From assembly GCF_014205675.1 (NCBI RefSeq), contig NZ_JACIIX010000004.1, positions 124,001 through 188,000 on the forward strand: 64,000 nucleotides of DNA, written 5' to 3'. Position 1 is the stretch's first letter, and each line of letters opens with the position of its first letter. Position numbers and translations under genes: made by a program. This DNA is from Novispirillum itersonii (lineage in GTDB: Bacteria; Pseudomonadota; Alphaproteobacteria; Rhodospirillales; Rhodospirillaceae). The notes under the pieces were generated by a model. The model did no database searches. It was not told the DNA's origin and saw only the letters and a list, made by a program, of their open reading frames with translations. Below are positions 39,979-51,023 of the stretch, one piece after another.

Positions 39979-40563
39979 TTACGGTTTCTGCGCTGCGGTC
40001 AGGTCTTCGGCTTCATCAACCGAAGGCGGATGACCGCCGTGACCGCCCGGCAGCTCGGCCAGATGGCCGGTCAGGAAGGCGACGCGCTTAATCAGTTCCG
40101 ACACGGCCTGAAGGGTCAGAAGACCAAATCCAACCGGCACCAGAAGACGGGCAGGCCAACGGATAAGGCCACCGGCATTCCCCGAAATTTCCATGGAATG
40201 GAAAGAGTTCATGAATACCGGCCACGACAGAACCAAGATCAGCCCCGCCATTGGAAGCAGGAAAAACAGCGTTCCGAAAATATCCAGCCAGGCATGGCCA
40301 CGCGGCGACAGCCGGTGCGACAGAATGTCGATGCGGATATGCTCGTTACGAAGATGCGTGTAGCCAGCCCCCAACAGGAAGACACCGGCAAACAGATACC
40401 ACTGTGCTTCCAGCCAAGCATTTGAACTCATGCTGAAAGTGTAGCGGACGCTGGCGTTGACAGAACTGATCACCACAGCGATCAGCACCAGCCAGGTTAC
40501 GGACTTGCCAACCATCTCGTTAAGACGGTCGATAAGCCGACTGAAGAGCAATAGCAGGGACAC
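39979..40563 (-). CDS. dctQ: TRAP transporter small membrane subunit DctQ
   Basis: DctQ is the small integral membrane partner of DctM. The 194-residue protein has four hydrophobic segments. It shows the family landmarks ASVRYTFSMSSNAWLEAQWYLFAG near residue 45 (Trp/Glu pair) and HLRNEHIRIDILSHRLSPRGHAWLDIFG near residue 77. The upstream region contains two palindromes, TTGTATACAC and TGGTCAGACCA, suited to a GntR regulator. The protein ends with an Ala/Glu-rich tail. It is the first gene of the dctQM operon. Confidence 0.93.
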   Translation of the reverse strand: MSLLLLFSRLIDRLNEMVGKSVTWLVLIAVVISSVNASVRYTFSMSSNAWLEAQWYLFAGVFLLGAGYTHLRNEHIRIDILSHRLSPRGHAWLDIFGTLFFLLPMAGLILVLSWPVFMNSFHSMEISGNAGGLIRWPARLLVPVGFGLLTLQAVSELIKRVAFLTGHLAELPGGHGGHPPSVDEAEDLTAAQKP

Positions 40564-40646
40564 AGCGCCTCCTCCCAGTCACGGCAGAACCATATGCGTT
40601 CAGGTATGCGCGGATTTTTCCGTCGCAGATCTCCAACAGATCCACC

Positions 40647-40668
40647 TTGTATACACATGGTCAGACCA
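40647..40668. promoter_or_regulatory. Tandem candidate GntR operators upstream of dctQM
   Basis: TTGTATACAC (40647-40656, containing a perfect TGTATACA) is next to TGGTCAGACCA (40658-40668). The second is a perfect 11-bp palindrome of the TGGT-N3-ACCA form that FCD-type GntR regulators such as FadR and LldR recognise. They lie about 85-105 bases upstream of the dctQ start. Binding is inferred. Confidence 0.5.
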
Positions 40669-40725
40669 CTTTTCCAGTAAGCAACACCGAAAAAGCGGCC
40701 ATGCCATGCCAAAAAAACGCTTGTG

Positions 40726-42954
<2,229 letters not shown>

Positions 42955-43059
42955 TGGTATGATGCCCCTGTCTGGCAGATCCTGTCACGGCAGGCGGCCG
43001 CTCTCCGGCCGACCCTGCCCCTGAAAACGCACTATATAGTCTGTTCCCGATGTGTCCCG

Positions 43060-43830
43060 TCAATCGGGCAGAGTCATTTCTTTCACGCCGCGCTCTGCCA
43101 ACCGCTGCAAACGGGACAGCAGGAGGGTCCGGGCTTCCGGCAAACCGGGCCGGGTCTGCCGTACCGGGAGAAGAGCATGGCGGACAAGGAAAAACCCGGT
43201 CAGGGTCAGCCCCTGTTCCAGCATCAAGGCATCTGCGGGGGTTTCATTCCGGCCGGGGCGTAGAAACTCCGGCAACGGCAGAAGGCGATCACGGTAAACA
43301 CCGGCTGCCGCAGCGGAAACCGCCCGCCCGGTGCGCGGAGAAACGTACTGCAAGTCCTCAGCGGAGCCGGAAACCGCACAGACACCCAGATCCAGCCCAA
43401 ACCCAAGCCCGGACAGAAGAGCCAGCTCCCAGCGGACGTAAACTTCCAATGGAGCCCCGTCGCGCAGGGCTGCCAAAAGGGCCAGCGTGGCGTCGTACAG
43501 CTCGGGGACCGGCATACGCTCGCTCGCTGTCGCCTCCAGCATCGCACAGGCGGAAGACAGTGCGAACAGGCGGTCAGGGTCAGACAGCAGATCCGGGGCG
43601 GTTGCCTCTAAGGGCTCAAACGACAGAGACCCGAGCTGATCTTCCAGCCGGGCCTGCCACGTCGCGACACCGATGGTACCGGGCTCCAGTTGCCCCCGGC
43701 GGTTCCGGCTGGCACCGCCTTTGATCAATCCGGACTGCCGTCCGTGGGAGGCGGTCAGCAGAGAGGCGACTACATGGGCTTCCCCATGCCGCCGCACCCG
43801 CAGGACAATCCCGGCGTCCCGCCACTCCAT
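43060..43830 (-). CDS. recO: DNA repair protein RecO
   Basis: RecO helps RecA load on SSB-coated DNA in the RecFOR path. The 256-residue protein begins with an OB-fold domain (DAGIVLRVRRHGEAHVVASLLTASHGRQSGLIKGG) and then an all-helical domain with ELALLSGLGFGLDLGVCAV. The four-Cys zinc motif of some RecO proteins appears only in part. It lies 15 bases after era, in the recO-era-rnc-lepB order of alphaproteobacteria. Confidence 0.9.
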   Translation of the reverse strand: MEWRDAGIVLRVRRHGEAHVVASLLTASHGRQSGLIKGGASRNRRGQLEPGTIGVATWQARLEDQLGSLSFEPLEATAPDLLSDPDRLFALSSACAMLEATASERMPVPELYDATLALLAALRDGAPLEVYVRWELALLSGLGFGLDLGVCAVSGSAEDLQYVSPRTGRAVSAAAAGVYRDRLLPLPEFLRPGRNETPADALMLEQGLTLTGFFLVRHALLPVRQTRPGLPEARTLLLSRLQRLAERGVKEMTLPD

Positions 43831-43845
43831 TCCGCCTCCTCAGCC

Positions 43846-44769
43846 TCAGACGTCGAACTCAAGGCCCCATTCGCCATAATGGCCACGGTCATCGGCCCAG
43901 TTTTCCTGCACGGAAACATGCAGGAACAGGTGGACCCGGCGCTCCAGCAACCCTTCCAGCTCTTCGCGGGCGGCGGCACCGATGGAGCGGATCTTGACCC
44001 CACCCTTACCGAGAACGATCATCCGCTGGCTGTCCCGCATCACCACGATGGTCTGCTGGATTTTGACCGAGCCATCAGAACGTTCTTCCCAACTGTCCGT
44101 ATGCACGGCAATGCTATACGGCAGTTCCTGATGCAGCAGCAGGAAGACTTTTTCGCGGGTCAGTTCAGCCGCCAGAAGGCGCTGCGGCAGGTCGGAGACC
44201 TCGTCCTCGGGGAACATCCACGGACCAACCGGGGCATGGGAGGACAGATAATCCAGCAGAGCCCCGATCCCGTCCTCTTTCAGGGCCGAGATCATGAAGA
44301 CCTGCCCAAAAATCCCTTCCTCATTCAGGCTGGCGGCCAGCCCCAGCAGCGTCGAGCGCTCCACCAGATCGACCTTGTTCAGAACGAGGATGACATCGCG
44401 CTGGCCGTCTTCCTTCATCCGCTCGATAATCGCGCGGGTATCGTCACTGACTCCACGCTGCACATCGACAACCAGCATGGCGTGGTCGGCATCCGCCAGA
44501 CCACCCCAGGCCGCCGACACCATCGCACGTTCCAGCCGCCGCTTGGCAGTCCGGAAAATACCGGGGGTGTCAATAAAAACAATCTGGGCACCACCGCGCA
44601 TGCACACGCCGCGCACGCGGCTGCGGGTGGTCTGCACCTTGTGTGACACAATGGTCACCTTGGTGCCGACAAGGGCATTGACCAGCGTGGATTTCCCCGC
44701 GTTGGGGGCTCCGAGGACGGCGACGAAAGAGCACCGCTGCTGTTCTTGTTGTTCTTGGATACCGGTCAT
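43846..44769 (-). CDS. era: GTPase Era
   Basis: Era is a GTPase that acts in 16S rRNA maturation and 30S assembly. The 307-residue protein has the G domain with LGAPNAGKSTLVN, TTRSRVRG, DTPGIF and LNKVDLV, the last being the G4 motif. The C-terminal KH domain follows with LGKGGVKIRSIGAAAREELEGLL. It overlaps rnc by four bases at the start (44766-44769), so the two are translationally coupled. Confidence 0.96.
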   Translation of the reverse strand: MTGIQEQQEQQRCSFVAVLGAPNAGKSTLVNALVGTKVTIVSHKVQTTRSRVRGVCMRGGAQIVFIDTPGIFRTAKRRLERAMVSAAWGGLADADHAMLVVDVQRGVSDDTRAIIERMKEDGQRDVILVLNKVDLVERSTLLGLAASLNEEGIFGQVFMISALKEDGIGALLDYLSSHAPVGPWMFPEDEVSDLPQRLLAAELTREKVFLLLHQELPYSIAVHTDSWEERSDGSVKIQQTIVVMRDSQRMIVLGKGGVKIRSIGAAAREELEGLLERRVHLFLHVSVQENWADDRGHYGEWGLEFDV

Positions 44770-45443
44770 GACGTCAACCTTTTCAGCAGGGCTTGGGCCG
44801 CAACCTGCGCCGCAACCCGCTTCGAATTTCCCGAAGCATTTTCAGGGGGATACCCCTTAACACTCACCTGAATCCGGAACACCGGACTATGGTCCGGGCC
44901 GGATGTTTCCAATGTATCATAGTCCGGCAGCGGCAGGCCGCGCTGTTGCGCCCATTCCTGCAACGCCGTCTTGGCATCTTTCGGTGGCGCGGCGCTTTCT
45001 TCCAGCATCGGCAACCAGTTGGCGCGGATAAAGGCCTGAGCAGGCCCCAGACCGCCATCCAGATACGAGGCACCGATCACCGCTTCGCAGGCATCGGCCA
45101 GCATCCCCGCGTTACTGCGGCCACCGGCATCTTCTTCTCCGCGTGACATCCGCAGATAGCCCCCAAGACCGATTTTCTCAGCGACCCGGGCCAAGGCCTC
45201 TTTCCGGACCAAAGCAGCATGACGGCGCGCCAGCGCCCCTTCGGCCTCATCCGGAAACCGGCCATACAGAAGCTCGGCAATCACCAGACCGAGAACCCGG
45301 TCCCCCAGGAACTCCAGCCGTTCGTTATGGTGGCTGCCTCGCCCATTTCCGAAGCTCCGGTGGGTAACAGCCTGCTGTAAAAGCAAAATATCCGAGAAGG
45401 AATGCCCGATTGCATCCATCAGCGGGGTCAAGGACTGTTTCAT
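44766..45443 (-). CDS. rnc: Ribonuclease III
   Basis: RNase III cuts double-stranded RNA, including the rRNA precursor. The 225-residue protein shows the signature NERLEFLGDRVLGLVIAELL with the catalytic acidic residues near 45, and DACEAVIGASYLDGG with the second set near 115. The C-terminal double-stranded RNA-binding domain (about residues 150-225) includes PENASGNSKRVAAQVAAQALL. It overlaps lepB by three bases at its start and era by four at its end, so all three are coupled. Confidence 0.96.
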   Translation of the reverse strand: MKQSLTPLMDAIGHSFSDILLLQQAVTHRSFGNGRGSHHNERLEFLGDRVLGLVIAELLYGRFPDEAEGALARRHAALVRKEALARVAEKIGLGGYLRMSRGEEDAGGRSNAGMLADACEAVIGASYLDGGLGPAQAFIRANWLPMLEESAAPPKDAKTALQEWAQQRGLPLPDYDTLETSGPDHSPVFRIQVSVKGYPPENASGNSKRVAAQVAAQALLKRLTS

Positions 45444-46204
45444 TGCGGCGCCTGCCCCAGATCTCCGCCCTTTTTCAGACTGTTAAACAGGCGCTCCCAG
45501 CGGATTGCCGAAGGCCATTTCCACAGTTCCCAGATCCGGGCGGATCCGTTGGTCGAGAAAAAGAGAACCTCGGCCCGACCCACAAAATTTTCCGCCGGAA
45601 CAAACCCGACATCCGCACGGCTGTCCGCAGAGTTGTCCCGGTTATCCCCCATCATAAAATAGTGACCGGCGGGTACTGTATACTCCGGGGTATCATCATA
45701 AGGACCATGGTCGGTGACCTCGATGATCCGATGCCGGATATCACCGGGAAGGGTTTCCATGTACTGGGCGAAACGCAGGACGTTGCCCCGCGGATCAACA
45801 TAAACATAGTCCTCAATCCGTTCCCGCAGCACTTCAGCGCCATTCAGGAACAGACGCCCCCCCTTCATCTGGACCCGGTCGCCGGGCAGGCCGATCACCC
45901 GCTTGATGTAATCAATGCTGGTGTCGCGGGGGAACTTGAAGACAGCGATATCGCCGCGTTCCGGGGTGCTTTCAAGAACGCGGCCATCAAACGCCGGGAC
46001 GCCGAACGGCAGGGAAAACCGACTGTACCCATACGAATACTTCGAGACGAAGAGATAATCCCCGATCAAAAGGTGAGGAATCATCGACCCTGACGGAATA
46101 TTGAACGGCTCGAAGGCGACGGTCCGGACCAGCAGGGCGACGACAACCGCATACACCACCGTCCGAATGGTTTCCCCGATACCGCCGGGTTTCTTATTCG
46201 ACAT
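45440..46204 (-). CDS. lepB: Signal peptidase I
   Basis: LepB removes N-terminal signal peptides at the periplasmic face of the inner membrane. The 254-residue protein has one N-terminal membrane helix (TVVYAVVVALLVRTVAF). The catalytic Ser40 lies in NIPSGSMIPHLLIGD and the Lys101 in DYIKRVIGLPGD, with the GDNRDNSADSR motif near the end. It lies between pdxJ and rnc. In relatives acpS usually sits between pdxJ and lepB; here only 80 bases separate them. Confidence 0.96.
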   Translation of the reverse strand: MSNKKPGGIGETIRTVVYAVVVALLVRTVAFEPFNIPSGSMIPHLLIGDYLFVSKYSYGYSRFSLPFGVPAFDGRVLESTPERGDIAVFKFPRDTSIDYIKRVIGLPGDRVQMKGGRLFLNGAEVLRERIEDYVYVDPRGNVLRFAQYMETLPGDIRHRIIEVTDHGPYDDTPEYTVPAGHYFMMGDNRDNSADSRADVGFVPAENFVGRAEVLFFSTNGSARIWELWKWPSAIRWERLFNSLKKGGDLGQAPQ

Positions 46205-46284
46205 CCTGATCGCTTCTCTTGCTCTTGTTACACCTTACCACCGGCACGGAACCGGTGGCATCAGATTTTCCTCATGCCCCGGAC

Positions 46285-47046
46285 TTACAGCGCCGCGCGG
46301 CGGGCATCATCCATCCGGCGCCGCATTCCGGCAATCGCCTGTTCCAGACCGACGAAAACCGCCTCGCCGATCAGGAAGTGCCCGATGTTCAGCTCCGCGA
46401 TAGTCGGAATGGCCGCGACCGGGGCGACGGTCTCATAGCTCAGTCCATGCCCGGCATGGCATTCCAGCCCGAGCACCTCGGCGTGGGCGGCAGCCTGAAC
46501 GATCCGGGCCAGCTCACGGTCACGGTCTGCGCCCGAGGCCGCATCACAATAACTGCCGGTATGCAGCTCGACAACCGGGGCACCAATGGCCCGGGCCGCA
46601 TCAAGCTGCCGGGGGTCAGCCTCAATAAACAGGGAAACCCTGATCCCCGCCGCAGCCAGCTCTCCAACCATCGGTTCCAGACGGTCACGGCCACCGATAA
46701 CATCCAGCCCGCCTTCCGTCGTGCGCTCCTCGCGCTTCTCGGGCACCAGACAACAGGCATGCGGACGAGTCTTCAGCGCAATGTCCACCATTTCACGGGT
46801 TGCCGCCATCTCAAAATTCAGCGGACGCGAAATGCTGTCCATCAGCCGGGCAATATCACTGTCAATAATGTGGCGGCGGTCTTCCCGAAGGTGTGCGGTG
46901 ATTCCGTCCGCCCCGGCCTCAATCGCCAGCAGCGCGGCACGCACCGGATCAGGCGTCAGACCGCCCCGGGCATTCCGAACCGTCGCAACATGGTCAATGT
47001 TGACCCCAAGACGCAGCTTTCCCGGCACAATGCCCTCCACAGTCAT
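46285..47046 (-). CDS. pdxJ: Pyridoxine 5'-phosphate synthase
   Basis: PdxJ makes pyridoxine 5'-phosphate from deoxyxylulose 5-phosphate and 3-amino-2-oxopropyl phosphate. The 253-residue protein shows the family's [46 protein letters not shown] and [14 protein letters not shown] motifs, which carry the phosphate-binding and catalytic residues. It is first in the block pdxJ-lepB-rnc-era-recO. The upstream 365-base gap to ompA likely has its promoter. Confidence 0.96.
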   Translation of the reverse strand: MTVEGIVPGKLRLGVNIDHVATVRNARGGLTPDPVRAALLAIEAGADGITAHLREDRRHIIDSDIARLMDSISRPLNFEMAATREMVDIALKTRPHACCLVPEKREERTTEGGLDVIGGRDRLEPMVGELAAAGIRVSLFIEADPRQLDAARAIGAPVVELHTGSYCDAASGADRDRELARIVQAAAHAEVLGLECHAGHGLSYETVAPVAAIPTIAELNIGHFLIGEAVFVGLEQAIAGMRRRMDDARRAAL

Positions 47047-47411
47047 CAGATCCGGCGAATATCCGGACCGGCAGCAAAACCCACAATCACCGGCCCGAGG
47101 TGAACCGAGGCTTAAAATTACCGGCCCGCCCCGGACGGAAAGAAATCAGCCCGATCATAAACCAGTGCCGGACAGATGCAGAGATATTGCACTGCCGCCC
47201 GGCTGTCCAGCCCGGCCTTACGGGACGGCAACGCCCTGCCCCATCCGTCCGGACAGCCCGGCACGTGCGCCACAGCACTGTTGCACAGCAGCAACAGATT
47301 GTGGAAAGTTGATAAAGGGACAGCCCTTAGGGCCGTGTTTTCCTTGTATCTCAGAAGCCCATCCTTAAGATGGCTACAGTTTTCTATGATTCCGCGTGGG
47401 GAGTTACCACT
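47047..47411. other. Divergent spacer between pdxJ and the ompA-like gene
   Basis: The gap holds no gene I can support. The plus-strand part just before the porin (47300-47411) has a GGGGAG ribosome site eight bases before the ATG at 47412 and a small palindrome near 47365 (catccttaagatgg, imperfect). I saw no clear -35/-10 pair. Confidence 0.4.
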
Positions 47412-48446
47412 ATGCGTTCCATTAAGGTTCTGGTTACGGCGGGCCTGCTCGCCGCTCTGCCGGTCGCTGCCCAGGCCGAATGGTATCTGGGTGCCGATGT
47501 CGGTGCCTCCTACCTGCAGGACTCCGACAGCAACATCGGTGCCAACGGCTTCACCACCGATTTCGACTGGGGTCCGGTCGTGCTGGGTCAGCTCGGCTAT
47601 TCCTTCGGCCGCTTCAAGGTTGAAGGCGAACTCGGCTACCGTAACAACGGCATTGACTCCGTCAAGGGCTCGGGCATCACCTCCAGCTCTTCGGGCGATG
47701 TGTCCTCGTTCTCCACCATGGCGAACGTCGTTTACGACCTGATGCCGCAGAGCAAGTGGCATCCGTTCCTCGGCGCCGGTATCGGTGCTGCCGACGTCAT
47801 GGTTGACGGTGTCCGTACCAACACCTTCACCGGCAAGGACAGCAACAGCTGGGAATTCGCCTATCAGGGCTTCGCCGGTGTTGCGTATGACCTGAACGAT
47901 AACTGGTCGCTGAAGGGGCAGTACCGCTACTTCGCCACCACCGACTATGACGTCAAGACCACTGCCGGTCAGAGCTACGACGGCGAATACCGTCAGCACG
48001 CCCTGCTGGTTGGCCTGACCTACCGCTTCAACAACCCGGCTCCGACCCCGGTTGCCGCTCCGGCCCCGGCTCCCGCCCCGGCCCCGGCTCCGGCCCCGAA
48101 GATGACCCCGCCGCCGAAGAACTACATCGTGTTCTTCGACTTCAACAAGGCGGATCTGACCCCGGAAGCCGTGGCGATCCTGACTGAAGCCGCTGCCGCC
48201 ATTAAGAAGGGCCAGCTGGCTTCCGTCGACCTGACCGGCCACGCTGACCGTTCCGGCTCTGACGCCTACAACCTGAAGCTCTCCCAGAAGCGTGCTGACG
48301 CTGTGAAGGGCTTCCTGGTCAAGCAGGGCGTTGCCGCTAAGGACATCAATGTTGCTGCGAAGGGCGAAAGCGCTCCGCTGGTTACGACTCAGGACGGCGT
48401 GCGTGAACCGCAGAACCGTCGCGTCGAAATCAAGCTGCCGAAGTAA
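47412..48446 (+). CDS. OmpA-family outer membrane protein
   Basis: The 344-residue precursor has a signal peptide (cleavage near AQAEW). An N-terminal eight-strand beta-barrel with alternating hydrophobic and aromatic residues (ending in QHALLVGLTYRFN) follows. A Pro-Ala linker of about 20 residues comes next (48034-48099), and then an OmpA-like peptidoglycan-binding domain: NYIVFFDFNKADLT, DLTGHADRSGSDAYNLKLSQKRADAV, and ENRRVEIKLPK. It anchors the outer membrane to peptidoglycan and is likely very abundant. GGGGAG precedes the ATG. It has a tight terminator. Confidence 0.93.
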   Translation: MRSIKVLVTAGLLAALPVAAQAEWYLGADVGASYLQDSDSNIGANGFTTDFDWGPVVLGQLGYSFGRFKVEGELGYRNNGIDSVKGSGITSSSSGDVSSFSTMANVVYDLMPQSKWHPFLGAGIGAADVMVDGVRTNTFTGKDSNSWEFAYQGFAGVAYDLNDNWSLKGQYRYFATTDYDVKTTAGQSYDGEYRQHALLVGLTYRFNNPAPTPVAAPAPAPAPAPAPAPKMTPPPKNYIVFFDFNKADLTPEAVAILTEAAAAIKKGQLASVDLTGHADRSGSDAYNLKLSQKRADAVKGFLVKQGVAAKDINVAAKGESAPLVTTQDGVREPQNRRVEIKLPK

Positions 48447-48466
48447 TCCGGTCAGTTTTGATGTGG

Positions 48467-48494
48467 AAAACCCCGCTTCGGCGGGGTTTTTCAT
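48467..48494 (+). terminator. Rho-independent terminator of the ompA-like gene
   Basis: A 10-bp stem (48467-48476 with 48481-48490) has a UUCG-type tetraloop (ttcg at 48477-48480) and T-rich tail. The UUCG loop makes it especially stable. Confidence 0.93.
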
Positions 48495-48544
48495 TTTCAG
48501 GGCAGCTGTCACCGCATTCTGAAGCCCCTGCGCGACGAGCACAA

Positions 48545-48579
48545 AAAAAGACCGGCCTCCGTCAGGAGCCGGTCTTTTT
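48545..48579. terminator. Bidirectional Rho-independent terminator
   Basis: A long hairpin (left arm 48545-48560, right arm 48565-48579 with a one-base bulge) has A/T runs on both sides. It lies before the converging gapR gene. Confidence 0.8.
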
Positions 48580-48596
48580 GAGTCTCCGCAAGGAGA

Positions 48597-48839
48597 TCAG
48601 ATACCAATCGCCATGCGGTACAGGGTCAGCAGCTGCTCTTCCTCTTCCAGCTCATGGGGCTGCTTCTTCCGCAGACTGATCACCTTTCGGATGATTTTTG
48701 TATCATAACCCATTGATTTTGCCTCTGAATAAACATCTTTAATGTCAGAGGCGATATTGGCCTTTTCTTCCTCAAGGCGTTCAATGCGTTCAATAATGGA
48801 ACGCAGCTGCTCGGCAGCCGAGTTGTCCATGGTTTCCAT
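48597..48839 (-). CDS. GapR-like (DUF2312) nucleoid protein
   Basis: The 80-residue protein matches the DUF2312 family, whose Caulobacter member GapR binds overtwisted DNA ahead of replication and transcription and stimulates topoisomerases. It has the family's coiled-coil part [23 protein letters not shown] followed by [26 protein letters not shown] and an acidic end. I chose the ATG at 48839 with AAAGGGA seven bases upstream; a second ATG at 48830 is also in frame. It is a single gene with a terminator. Function by family, not tested here. Confidence 0.85.
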   Translation of the reverse strand: METMDNSAAEQLRSIIERIERLEEEKANIASDIKDVYSEAKSMGYDTKIIRKVISLRKKQPHELEEEEQLLTLYRMAIGI

Positions 48840-48918
48840 TTTTTGTCCCTTTAATGCGCGGGTGCCGAATTTCAGCCCCGTGTAAACCTCAACCAACCGC
48901 CGGGGTCAAGGGCAACAA

Positions 48919-50061
48919 TCACAGCAGCAGGTCACGCCCGGTCTCTTCAATCAGAAACTCAGCAACCTCCCGTAAGGCCTCTGCGTCCGTACGGCCCGCC
49001 GAAATCGCCTGCTGATACAGTGCCACCTGCCGGTGGGCACTGGTGCCCCGTTGCAGAATGGTTCTGCATCCCGCCAGCTCAGCCTGACAGTCCAGTGCAG
49101 CGGCATCCTCGGCGATCAGCTGGAACAACTCCTCCAGAAGGTCGGCATACGGAATGATCCGCCCCTTGCCGAAATCGACCAACCCTTCATCCGTGCCATA
49201 CCGCTGGGCCCGCCAACGGTTTTCTTCCACCAGCATATGGGCATACATGCGCCAGCGCTGATTGGACCGGCGCAGCCGCCACAGCATCCGCAGAATGCAG
49301 ACGTACAGGGCCGCCACCGCCGCCGCGTCGTCAACCGTCGTGCAGACATCACTGATCCGCATTTCCAGCGTCGGAAAGCGGCAGGACGGACGGACATCCC
49401 ACCACAGCTTGCTGGCATCCTGAATCAGACCGGCATCGACCAGAACATTAACGTGCCGCTGATACTCCCCCCAGCTGTGAAACTGCTCCGGGAGCCCGGT
49501 CCTTGGCAATTCCTTGAACACCGACAGCCGGTAACTCTTGAGGCCGGTATTCCGCCCCCGCCAGAACGGCGAGGATGTCGACAACGCCAGAAGATGCGGC
49601 AGGAAGTAGCTCATCTGGCTCATCAGATCGATGCGCAGATCCGGATCTTCGATCCCGACGTGTACATGCATCCCACAGATCAGCAGACGCCGCACCGGTG
49701 CCTGTAAATCCTGCGACAGGGCGTTGTAACGCTCTCTGTCGGTGTGCTTGACCGCATCCCACTGCGCGATCGGATGGGTCGAGGCCGCCACCGGAGCCAG
49801 CCCATAATGCCCGCAGACCTCCCGCGCCCGATGGCGGAGCTGACCCAAGGCCTTCCGGGCGTCCCGCACCGTGGTGCAGACCGGCGTTCCGACTTCCAGC
49901 TGCGACCGCAGAAACTCCGGGCTGAAGGTTCCGTAATCAATCGACTGACCGCATTCCTCCACCATCCCTTCCGGCGGATCAATCGCCAGATCGCCGGTGG
50001 CGCGGTTCACCAGAAAATATTCTTCTTCAATACCAACCGTAAAGCGTGGCTCTGCGTGCAT
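48919..50061 (-). CDS. GCS2-family carboxylate-amine ligase (YbdK type)
   Basis: The 380-residue protein has the glutamate-cysteine ligase type 2 (GCS2) fold. It has FTVGIEEEYFLVNRATGDL, GMHVHVGIEDPDLR and EMRISDVCTTVDDA, with the acidic, metal-binding residues, and ASKLWWDVRPSCRFPTLEM. YbdK-type enzymes make amide bonds between glutamate-like and amine substrates but their physiological products are mostly unknown. The start is ATG at 50061 or 50064 with GAGG upstream; both fit. It lies a few bases after the N-formylglutamate amidohydrolase-family gene, so the two form one transcript. The real substrate is unknown. Confidence 0.88.
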   Translation of the reverse strand: MHAEPRFTVGIEEEYFLVNRATGDLAIDPPEGMVEECGQSIDYGTFSPEFLRSQLEVGTPVCTTVRDARKALGQLRHRAREVCGHYGLAPVAASTHPIAQWDAVKHTDRERYNALSQDLQAPVRRLLICGMHVHVGIEDPDLRIDLMSQMSYFLPHLLALSTSSPFWRGRNTGLKSYRLSVFKELPRTGLPEQFHSWGEYQRHVNVLVDAGLIQDASKLWWDVRPSCRFPTLEMRISDVCTTVDDAAAVAALYVCILRMLWRLRRSNQRWRMYAHMLVEENRWRAQRYGTDEGLVDFGKGRIIPYADLLEELFQLIAEDAAALDCQAELAGCRTILQRGTSAHRQVALYQQAISAGRTDAEALREVAEFLIEETGRDLLL

Positions 50062-50069
50062 CATGGCCC

Positions 50070-50888
50070 TCAGAAATGAATGACCCGATGGAGATCCGGG
50101 CGCCCGAGAAGCGGGCTCAGCACGGTTGCCAGACGCTCCGCCCACTGTTCAGCACCGGCCTGATCCCCGATCAGATCCTGCCGGATTTCCAGCCCGACAT
50201 GGGCCAGCCCCGCCGCCGTCGCATGGGCATCCAGAGTATAGGCGCTGTCCTTGCCGCTGTACGGCTCATTCAGGCCATAACAGACATCCGGATAGATTGC
50301 GCTAAAGCGCTCCGCCATCGCGTGCGTTAACCGTTCATCCCGGTTGAACAGGAAGCCAAGATGCCACGGCCGGGGCGTCCCGCTGCGCATGCAGGGGGTA
50401 AAACTGTGCACCGAGATCACCACCGGGGGCGTCTGCGGCTGGCGACGCCAGATATGCGCCAGCGCGTCGCCAACCGTCTGATGGTATGTCCAGAAAATTT
50501 CCGCCGTCCGCGCTTCTTCCTCAACCTCGCTCAGGCCCTGATTGCCCGGCACCGGAGTGGTGTCGGACACCGGCGGAATGGAGGTTGGCTCCCCCGGCTG
50601 ACGGTTGCAGTCAATCACCAGACGGGAATACTGGCAGAGGACGGCCGGGGCGTTCAACAGGGCGGAAAGCCTGCGGGTCACGTCTGCCGCACCGATATCC
50701 CAGCCGATATGACGGCCAAGCTCATCCTCTGTCAGGCCAAGAGTGCCCAGAGACCGGGGAACCCGGCGGCTGGCATGGTCACAGACCAACAGCAGCGGCG
50801 CACTGCCCTCCGGGCATAAAACGTCAAACGGGCGCGGCTCATCTTCCGCCAGAAGCGCCGGATAGGGGGACGGGGACTGAACAGTCAT
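50070..50888 (-). CDS. N-formylglutamate amidohydrolase-family protein
   Basis: The 272-residue protein matches the N-formylglutamate amidohydrolase (HutG) family. It has LLLVCDHASRRVPRSLGTLG, SRLVIDCNRQPGEPTSIP and VVISVHSFTPCM with the metal-binding residues, and then NEPYSGKDSAYTLDAHA near the end. In histidine breakdown this enzyme frees glutamate from N-formylglutamate, but no hut genes are here; it is followed by a GCS2 ligase. AGGA lies before the ATG at 50888. An upstream ATG at 50969 is in frame but lacks a site. The coupling with the ligase suggests a common small-molecule or peptide substrate. Confidence 0.85.
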   Translation of the reverse strand: MTVQSPSPYPALLAEDEPRPFDVLCPEGSAPLLLVCDHASRRVPRSLGTLGLTEDELGRHIGWDIGAADVTRRLSALLNAPAVLCQYSRLVIDCNRQPGEPTSIPPVSDTTPVPGNQGLSEVEEEARTAEIFWTYHQTVGDALAHIWRRQPQTPPVVISVHSFTPCMRSGTPRPWHLGFLFNRDERLTHAMAERFSAIYPDVCYGLNEPYSGKDSAYTLDAHATAAGLAHVGLEIRQDLIGDQAGAEQWAERLATVLSPLLGRPDLHRVIHF

Positions 50889-51023
50889 GGGGAGTTCCTG
50901 TCGGCAAAACCCGGCCTCGCCGGGGGATCTGCTGTCACTGACATCGGCACCGGTCAGGCAAGGTGCCATTACCGTTCTGTGATACGGCGGCTTTGCGGCA
51001 GGAGCAAGAGGGAGAAGGGATTA

